The notes beneath the pieces were generated by a model that had not been told where the DNA came from, ran no database searches, and was given only the letters and a program-made list of their open reading frames with translations. A stretch of 64,000 bases of DNA, taken from Salarias fasciatus. Taxonomy: Eukaryota > Chordata > Actinopteri > Blenniiformes > Blenniidae. Shown piece by piece: positions 58,505 through 64,000 of this stretch (its first letter is position 1; each line of letters starts with the position of its first letter). Both the position numbers and the translations under genes were made by a program. The stretch is taken from contig NC_043758.1 in assembly GCF_902148845.1 (NCBI RefSeq), forward strand, positions 2,717,079 through 2,781,078, read 5' to 3'.

Positions 58505-59360
58505 CAAGAAAACCTTGTTTTGTTTTTAGTTCAAGCTACGTTTATATTTATGTGTACGACTTTATACGTGTAGTGTATAAATGTACTCGATTTGTGTTTA
58601 AGTTGAAGATAAATATTACAGAAATAAATAAATGAAGATACATTTATTTTGTTACAAATCCAAATAAGGTTATGTGCTGTACTTGTGGGGCGTTTTTTTT
58701 TCTTGTTTTTCTGGCTGTAACATCTACATATGAAGACTAAAGTTTCATTACTGTAAAAAAAAAAAAAAAAAAAAGGATTTGAGGACCCCCTTGAAAACGA
58801 CATAGTTCATCTCAGGGGGTTTATCCTTCTATTGTCAAACAGAATATACTGAAACTGTTTGAGGCATATTATGAATGAAATTTCATTGCACAAACTCGCC
58901 ATTTACGTTTTACAACCAGAATTCACACTGTTGACTTTACATAAATGAACTCGGTCGGAGCACTTCCTTGATTTCTGTTAACCTCTCAGCAGCTTCTTTT
59001 GGATTCACCTCAGATGTTGATGTTTATGTATCATCATCTGAAGGATGGATGGACCGTGGACCTCCAGCCAGTCGATTCTGGACCTTCACTGAAGCGTAGG
59101 GACCTGCTCCAGCTCACAGCTGTCGGTCAGAACCGTCGCTCACGCGTTGCCTCAGGTTGCGGAACGACGCTTCATGATCTTTACCATCCGTTAACGAAGC
59201 AACTTCATGAACTCTCATTTCTGAGTCGACACCATTAGCTTCTGGTCATCCCAAGTTCTCCTGACGCGGCTAACGCAGGCTAGCTGTTTGCATGTTTATA
59301 CATGCAGTCTGAAGAAACGTTGGAATGTGACAAGATTTAGGAATGCATTCAGAGAAAGTT
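58505..59360. other. AT-rich intergenic region between tsen34 and eif2a
   Basis: No exon was recognised. An A run of about 20 lies at 58756-58775. The eif2a 3' UTR probably ends near the AATAAA (minus) at 59361-59366. Confidence 0.4.
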
Positions 59361-59366
59361 TTTATT
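59361..59366 (-). terminator. Candidate eif2a polyadenylation signal
   Basis: AATAAA on the minus strand, about 165 nt after the eif2a stop codon at 59529. Confidence 0.5.
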
Positions 59367-59528
59367 TTCAATATTGCAACAAGCCTCAAACGTTCACAGT
59401 GCCGAGTCCATGGTGATCGTGTTCTCAGCTGCTGCCCACATTTCCCAGAATGCCTCTGAAATGTCAACAAATCAAATGCCACCCCGCCATAAAGCCCCCC
59501 ACCTTCTGTACAGTGTAGCAGTGATGCA

Positions 59529-62500
59529 TCATGGGAGTTCGATCTGAAGCTCCTGGAGCTCCTTCAGCAGCTGCTCCTCCTTCTGGATCTTCTCCAGCTG
59601 CACAAAGCAAACAAACAAGTGAAGACATGAACGATTCACCAACCAGCGAACCCAAGAACGAGATCAGGAACAAGTGAAGCCACAGCAACAGTTAAAGGTG
59701 TAAAAGCAAATGAATGAATGAGTGAATGAATGGATGGATGAATTAATGGATGAATTAGTTAAGGACTGGATGAATGAACCAAAAGATGAAAGTGTAGACA
59801 AATCAACAAACATAATCATCCAATGGATGGATGGAAGGAAGGATGAACGAGTGAGTTGATGAATGAATGATGGGATAATGACCTGGTTCTTCTGGAGGAC
59901 CTTCCCGGACTCCTGCTGCTCCTTCAGCTCCTCGATGGCTTTCAGTTTCTGAAAGAGAAACATCACTGACCAATCACATCATGGCACAGAGCGGTGACTG
60001 TAACGGCGGTGGGACACTTTTCTGTCTGACACCGAGTCGCAGGTTCTGCCTGTGGTTCTTCACCTTCTTCAAGTTCTTGATCTTCTTGTCCGTCTCCGGG
60101 TCGCCGCTGCTTGGCTCCGATTGGTTGTTGGTGACGGGGGCGGGTTCAGAGGGAGGTTCAGGTTTGGTTTCCTGCAGGAACAGAGTGAACGATTGAACAC
60201 TGTCATTGAGGAACCTGCAACAAGTTCTCAACACAAAAGCTTCTTCCAACATGTTCTAGCTGCAGGTCTGTGGAGGTTCTAGCTGCAGGTCTGTGGAGGT
60301 TCTAGCTGCTGGTCTGTGGAGGTTCTAGCTGCAGGTCTCCGGAGGTTCTAGCTGCAGGTCTGTGGAGGTTCCAGCTGCAGGTCTCTGGAGGTTCTAGCTG
60401 CAGGTCTCCGGAGGTTCTAGCTGCAGGTCTCCGGAGGTTCTAGCTGCAGGTCTCTGGAGGTTCTAGCTGCAGGTCTCTGGAGGTTCTAGCTGCAGGTCTC
60501 TGGAGGTTCTAGCTGCAGGTCTGTGGAGGTTCTAGCTGCAGGTCTGTGGAGGTTCTAGCTGCAGGTCTGTGGAGGTTCTAGCTGCAGGTCTGTGGAGGTT
60601 CTAGCTGCTGATCTCTGGAGGTTCCAGCTGCAGGTCTGTGGAGGTTCTAGCTGCAGGTCTGTGGAGGTTCTAGCTGCAGGTCTGTGGAGGTTCTAGCTGC
60701 TGATCTCTGGAGGTTCTAGCTGCAGGTCTCTGGAGGTTCCAGCTGCAGGTCTGTGGAGGTTCTAGCTGCAGGTCTCTGGAGGTTCTCGCTGCAGGTCTGT
60801 GGAGGTTCTAGCTGCAGGTCTGTGGAGGTTCTATCTGCAGGTCTCTGGAGGTTCCAGCTGCAGGTCTCTGGAGGTTCCAGCTGCAGGTCTCTGGAGGTTC
60901 TAGCTGCAGGTCTCTGGAGGTTCTAGCTGCAGGTCTCTGGAGGTTCTAGCTGCAGGTCTCTGGAGGTTCTAGCTGCAGGTCACTGCGCGGTCGGCGGTTC
61001 TGCTGGTGGCCGACCTGCTTGGCAGCTTTCTTGGCTTCCCGTTTCCTCTGGTTCTTCAGAGCGGTCTTGGACATTGTCTTCTCGGCTGACGCTCCTGGAC
61101 GCAGATCTTTGGGCGCCTCGTCTTCATGCTGACAAACAAACAAACATCAGATCTGTGTTGACGTTGCGGTTTCATTCAAGCTAACGTCACAGTTTACATA
61201 AACCTTGTAGGAATCCGCTGGCGTGGCTCGGCGCTTGCGGACCTACCAGTTTGGTGCTGGCTGAGGCTGGCAGGTGTCGGAGGGCGGGCGGGCGATAGGC
61301 CTGGGTGGGCGGGGCCTGCGTGGAGCCCAGCTGGGTGGGCGGGGCCTGGTACGTGACCGGCCGCTCGGGGAAGACGCCGGCGGGGAACGGCTGCCAGGCG
61401 ACCTCCCACAGCTCGGTGCCGGGCGCCGCCGACCAGGTGTGCAGCACGGAGCCGGTGTAGTGCCAGATCTTGAAGCCGTTGCCGACCCGCAGCCGCGGCG
61501 AGCACGTCGCCGTGACCACGTGCTCGCCGTCGGGACACCAGGAGAAGTAGGTGGAGTCTGCGGCCTGAGGCTTCGACACCTGGAGGAGACGGCGAGACCT
61601 GTGAGGACTCGAGCGTCGTGAGCCCAAGGTGCCGTCCGCTACACCGCCGACGGCTCACCTGCTTGAACTTCTTCATGTCCCAGACCTCCATCTGCCCATG
61701 AAGGTTCCCGAAGCCCGCCAGGACCAGGATGTGACCCTGAGGACTGAGACGGGGGGATCAGAGGTCAGGGGTCAGGGGTCTCAGGTGCTTCTTGTGGGGT
61801 CTAGGATCTGGACTGAAGGCTGTACCTGTAGTAAACAGCGTTTCGGGGTCCCGTCCCGAAATCGAACACGGGATCACACTTGAGGTTGAAGACGGTGGCT
61901 TTAGCCGGCATGAAGCCGTAGACCACGCAGAACTCGGAGGACGACGGACTCCACGCCACGTCGTAGATCGGACCGTTCTTAGCTAAAGAAGGCCGCAGTT
62001 AGAGGGGTCAGGGGTCAAAGGTCAGAGGTCAACGTGACACTTACGGAGTTGGACCAGTGCCGTCTCTCCGTTCACTGCCAGGTAATGCAGCGTCTGCTCG
62101 CCGTAGTACGAAGCGCCACTTTTATCCACCTCGGTGCTCGCCGTCACCAACACTGCTGACGCTGCAGGGACGAGACACGTGTCAGGATGCAGGGACACAA
62201 CGATCCAGAGACACAACGATCCAGAGCTACAACGATCCAGAGCTACAACGATCCAGAGCTACAGCGATCCAGAGCTACAGCCATCCAGAGCTACAGCGAT
62301 CCAGAGCTACAACGATCCAGAGCTACAACGATCCAGAGCTACAGCGATCCAGAGCTACAGCCATCCAGAGCTACAGCGATCCAGAGCTACAACGATCCAG
62401 AGCTACAACGATCCAGAGCTACAGCGAACCAGAGTTACAATGATCCAGAGCTACAGCGATCCAGACACAGCGATCCAAGGTTACAACGATCCAGAGACAC

Positions 62501-63959
62501 AACGATCCAGAGCTCCAACGATCCAGAGCTCCAACGATCCAGAGCTCCAACGATCCAGAGCTCCAACGATCCAGAGCTACAACGATCCAGAGTTACAACG
62601 ATCCAGAGCTACAACGATCCAGAGCTCCAACGATCCAGAGCTACAACGATCCAGAGTTACAACGATCCAGAGCTACAACGATCCAGAGCTCCAACGATCC
62701 AGAGCTCCAACGATCCAGACACAGCGATCCAAGGTTACAACGATCCAGAGCTACAACGGTCCAGAGCTACAACGATCCAGAGTTACAACGATCCAGAGCT
62801 ACAGCGATCCAGAGCTACAACGATCCAGAGCTACAACGATCCAGAGTTACAACGATCCAGAGCTACAGCGATCCAGAGCTACAACGATCCAGAGCTACAA
62901 CGAACCAGAGTTACAACGATCCAGAGCTACAGCGATCCAGACACAGCGATCCAGAGCTACAACGATCCAGAGCTACAGCGAACCAGAGTTACAATGATCC
63001 AGAGCTACAGCGATCCAGACACAACGATCCAGAGTTATAACGATCCAGAGTTACAACGATCCAGAGCTACAACGATCCAGAGCTACAGCGATCCAGAGCT
63101 ACAGCGATCCAGACACAACGATCCAGAGTTACAACGATCCAGAGTTACAACGATCCAGAGACACAATGATCCACGGACACAATAATCCCCTGGACGCAAC
63201 AATCCCGGGACACAACGATCTGGGGCAACAACGATGGAGCCACATAACAAGAGCGTCAGCGAGCCGCGGCGCTCCAGAGACTCAGACCTTTCTGGTTCCA
63301 CTGCATCCAGACTTTGTCGGCCTTGAAGAAGCTCTTGTTGGCGAGCGCCGCCGTCGGACCTCCGAGAGCCGGATACTGATAGAGACGCACGAAAGACGGC
63401 GCTCCTTTACTGCCGGGCACGTAGATGGACACCTGCAGGGGCAGTAAGGAGGTGGGGGGAGGTTCAGAAGGAGGGCTATATGTGTGCGTGCGTGCGTGCG
63501 TGTGTGTGTGTGTGTGTGATGACTTCACACACTCACTTTACTCGGCTGAACTCCAGGAGACAATGTGAAGCTGGAGACCTTCTGCATGTGCAGCTTGTTG
63601 GCTATTTGAGCTGAAGAAATGAAGAAGAGGATGAAGAAGGCGAGGAGGACGAGGAGGAGGAAGATCAGGAAGATGAGGAAGACGAAGGTTCTTACTGAAG
63701 TCGTTGTCTTCATAGAAGTGCAGCTCATTGTTGACGCTCCTCACACAGATCTTCTCGTCCTCAGACCAGGTGGGACACCTGAGGACAACGTTCGACCAAT
63801 CAGAGCCAGGCAGGCGCAGCACCGACCAATCGGAGGACGGATGCTGAGTCAGCACTCACCAGGACTCCACCTTCTTCTGAAACAGAGACTTGATGAGCTG
63901 TCCACTGGAAATGTCCCACAGCTGCAGGTTGGCGTCTCCCTGAGGACAGTTTGGACCCT
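59529..63959 (-). CDS. eif2a: Translation initiation factor eIF2A, 5' partial
   Basis: eIF2A is a 65-kDa WD-repeat protein that can bring initiator tRNA to ribosomes independently of eIF2, used in non-AUG and stress initiation. Exons in phase: 63860-63959, 63696-63778, 63537-63610, 63288-63432, 62045-62161, 61826-61982, 61659-61743, 61247-61579, 61015-61128, 60064-60171, 59883-59948, 59529-59597. The beta-propeller shows CPTWSEDEKICVRSVNNELH, YVPGSKGAPSFVRLYQYP, KSGASYYGEQTLHYLAVNGE, STYFSWCPDGEHVVTATCSP and RVGNGFKIWHYTGSVLH. Then come the linker AYRPPALRHLP, a basic segment SKTALKNQRKREAKKAAKQ and a C-terminal coiled coil (KKIKNLKK, LEKIQKEEQLLKELQELQIE). About the first 110 residues lie right of the window. 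Introns carry 23-bp and 16-bp minisatellites. Confidence 0.95.
59700..59875. repeat. (TGAA/TGGA)n microsatellite in eif2a intron
   Basis: Interspersed gaatgaatgagtgaatgaat and ggatggatgaat runs fill most of the intron between exons 59529-59597 and 59883-59948. Confidence 0.85.
60250..60985. repeat. 23-bp minisatellite in eif2a intron, about 32 copies
   Basis: Unit gtggaggttctagctgcagg plus tct, with variants (tctggag, tccggag, ccagctg). It fills the intron between exons 60064-60171 and 61015-61128 and ends about 30 nt from the donor of the latter. Confidence 0.92.
62190..63180. repeat. 16-bp minisatellite in eif2a intron, about 60 copies
   Basis: Unit acaacgatccagagct with variants (acagcgatcc, agagttac, agacac, agctcc). 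It fills the intron between exons 62045-62161 and 63288-63432. Long open frames on the plus strand (up to 332 codons) result from the 48-bp frame cycle. A GT/GC tract lies further right at about 63482-63518. Confidence 0.92.
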
Positions 63960-64000
63960 CTGACACACAGAGAGACATCCAACAGAGTGAGACATCCAAC

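Noticed and set aside
62134-63185. Plus-strand ORFs over the eif2a 16-bp array
   Set aside because: They are frame cycles of the intronic repeat with no independent support.

Overview
This looks like teleost fish nuclear DNA, probably from a percomorph. Multi-exon GT-AG genes match vertebrate families, and the repeats are fish types: L2 and Rex1 LINEs, hAT elements, TTAA-flanked MITEs, GT/CA microsatellites and a very large load of short-period minisatellites. I see no operons, prokaryotic genes, CRISPR arrays, tRNA or rRNA genes, and no recognisable retroviral, LTR or Polinton remains.

Layout from left to right: atg16l1 (minus, 1830-11093; terminal exon not found), spint2-like with three Kunitz domains (minus, 13581-16117), an L6/TM4SF tetraspan gene (minus, 17563-18465), a 2.5 kb 27/30-bp minisatellite (19430-21920), rnf168 (minus, 22931-24913), an L2 LINE (25586-28785), a C2H2 zinc-finger gene (minus, 29290-32646), a second L2 LINE carrying two MITEs (32943-36080), masp1 of the MASP-3 type (minus, 39372-50178), clrn1 (plus, 51952-54240), tsen34 (minus, 55171-56763) and eif2a (minus, from 59529 past the right edge; N-terminus missing). 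For the spliced genes I chained exons by GT/AG (rarely GC/AG) sites and checked that the phases add up.

The genes share no single pathway: autophagy (atg16l1), pericellular protease inhibition (spint2), DNA-damage ubiquitin signalling (rnf168), the complement lectin pathway (masp1), hair-cell/photoreceptor biology (clrn1), tRNA splicing (tsen34) and translation (eif2a). TM4SF, RNF168, MASP1, CLRN1 and EIF2A all lie on human 3q, so much of the window looks like an old conserved block.

The most unusual feature is how minisatellites meet gene structure. In masp1 an intronic array of 14-bp units begins inside the last codons of the CUB2 exon, so nearly every unit repeats the exon-intron junction and its 5' splice site. 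The same gene has a 2.3 kb 14-bp array starting about 11 nt after its stop codon, a signal-peptide region enlarged by internal repeats, and a MASP-3 protease domain split by two introns. tsen34 appears to carry about 30 in-frame 12-bp units as a Glu/Val/Gln-rich N-terminal extension. These are candidates for tandem repeats being drawn into, or growing out of, coding and splicing signals.
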